This document shows, in pieces, positions 21,451 through 21,974 of a stretch of 21,974 nt of DNA. Position numbers and translations under genes: made by a program. The DNA comes from Candidatus Njordarchaeota archaeon. GTDB taxonomy: Archaea; Asgardarchaeota; Njordarchaeia; Njordarchaeales; Njordarchaeaceae. The DNA is taken from contig JAHQWF010000147.1 in NCBI GenBank assembly GCA_029856055.1, positions 1-21,974 on the forward strand. The letters are read 5' to 3'. How positions within the stretch are numbered: position 1 is the stretch's first letter; each line of letters begins with the position of its first letter. Below the pieces are notes generated by a model, which saw only the letters and a program-made list of their open reading frames with translations, did no database searches and was not told where the DNA came from.

Positions 21451-21974
21451 TTAAAACCATGCGTTACTTAGCTTGACGGGATTATTCATCAAGATAATGA
21501 ATATCTCTACGAAAAGCAACCAATGAGCTATACCCATTCGCCCCTCCTCATCCCACTTACCCTTAACTAGATTACCTAAGCATTTTGTTGGATCCGTATG
21601 CGATGTATAAACTTCGATTTTTTTACTTAATGTTATTAGGGAGTTTGGAGGGAGTTCTGGATATAGTCTCGGTATCTTAATGATAGCAGGCTCTATCTCC
21701 TCTCCTCTAAATATAGTGTAAAAATACTGTTTATTTTGAGAGGAAGCCTTTAGATTTAAGAAATGAGGGAGAACATCACCATATTTAGATGTCTTAAGAA
21801 TCCAGAACGCCTTCTCTTCCTCAGCTGACCTCTTGTCCCAGTCGTCGTCTTCTGGCGAAGCTATGTGTTTGAACATGTACATTTGTAGTAATCTCTTTTT
21901 AAGATCCTTATGCTCCCTACTCTTCCTTAATAATGTTTGCAAGGACTCTAGTTCTTCTAGTAAATCATCAAAGC
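21451..21974 (-). CDS. Ubiquitin-conjugating enzyme (E2/UBC-fold)-like protein, partial at its N-terminus
   Basis: The frame is open from its stop codon at 21451 to the right edge, so the start lies outside the window. A TTG at 21940-21942 is not needed as start: FDDLLEELES is read in frame before it. A helical, coiled-coil-like N-terminus (LLEELESLQTLLRKS and on) leads to an E2-like core: strands FLNLKASS, YFYTIFRG and AIIKIP, then RLYPELPP matching the YP-x-x-PP turn of E2 enzymes. HTDPTKCLGN follows, where the Cys (codon 21580-21582) sits at the catalytic site and His-x-Asp replaces His-Pro-Asn. After it come GKW and a long helix (LLFVEIFIILMNNP) like the E2 helix ending in PN. I infer an archaeal E2-like thioester-carrying enzyme. 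RWD-type inactive relatives are less likely because the Cys is present. Confidence 0.68.
   Translation of the reverse strand, partial: FDDLLEELESLQTLLRKSREHKDLKKRLLQMYMFKHIASPEDDDWDKRSAEEEKAFWILKTSKYGDVLPHFLNLKASSQNKQYFYTIFRGEEIEPAIIKIPRLYPELPPNSLITLSKKIEVYTSHTDPTKCLGNLVKGKWDEEGRMGIAHWLLFVEIFIILMNNPVKLSNAWF

Noticed and set aside
21940..21942. TTG at 21942 as the true start of the E2-like protein
   Set aside because: The frame stays open to the window edge with coding-like residues (FDDLLEELES) upstream, and no ribosome site precedes the TTG.
1..21974. tRNA genes, CRISPR arrays, insertion sequences or prophage genes
   Set aside because: No cloverleaf-like sequence, regularly spaced repeats, transposase or integrase motif was found by reading the gaps and frames.

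Overview
The window looks like part of the chromosome of a thermophilic archaeon, most likely of the Thermoproteota (crenarchaeal) lineage. It is AT-rich and densely coded. Arginine is written mostly AGA/AGG and isoleucine often ATA. Promoters carry archaeal TATA boxes, and many genes start with TTG or GTG a few bases after a GAGGTG-like ribosome binding site. Almost the complete ether-lipid pathway from HMG-CoA to digeranylgeranylglyceryl phosphate and its reduction is encoded. I cannot name the genus. I see no rRNA, tRNA, CRISPR array, insertion sequence or integrase.

Layout. 134-1823: a metallo-beta-lactamase-fold hydrolase (minus), a small acidic ribbon-helix-helix protein and a MoaD/SAMP-type ubiquitin-like protein (plus). 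1820-3090: pyrF-pyrE, the last two steps of UMP synthesis (minus). 3176-6710: a tightly overlapping plus-strand operon of an unknown protein, a glutamine-dependent asparagine synthetase and an AmrS-like radical SAM enzyme. 6969-9278: two tandem AbrB-PhoU regulators. 9395-10534: an unknown soluble protein with a possible roadblock/longin-like N-terminus, paired with a small three-helix membrane protein. 10537-12522: a DUF72 protein and a THUMP protein (minus) divergent from KptA, tRNA 2'-phosphotransferase. 12524-19215: six lipid genes, all minus: geranylgeranyl reductase; then the operon HMG-CoA synthase, type 2 IPP isomerase, GGPP synthase; then GGGP synthase with DGGGP synthase. 19362-21018: an unknown beta-rich protein and a PPC/DUF296 protein (plus). 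20998-21974: a second ubiquitin-fold protein and, running off the right edge, a protein with the layout and active-site cysteine of a ubiquitin-conjugating (E2) enzyme (minus).

How the genes work together. The lipid block makes acetoacetyl-CoA-derived HMG-CoA, isomerises IPP/DMAPP, builds the C20 chain, attaches two chains to glycerol-1-phosphate and saturates them. HMG-CoA reductase, the mevalonate kinases and decarboxylases, G1P dehydrogenase and CarS are not in the window. The right-edge pair (beta-grasp protein plus E2-like protein) is the most exciting content. It suggests a ubiquitin-like conjugation locus whose E1, peptidase or E3 partners, if present, would lie beyond the edge. The asnB/radical SAM/unknown operon and the AbrB-PhoU/roadblock-like/membrane group are the other places where undescribed biology could sit.
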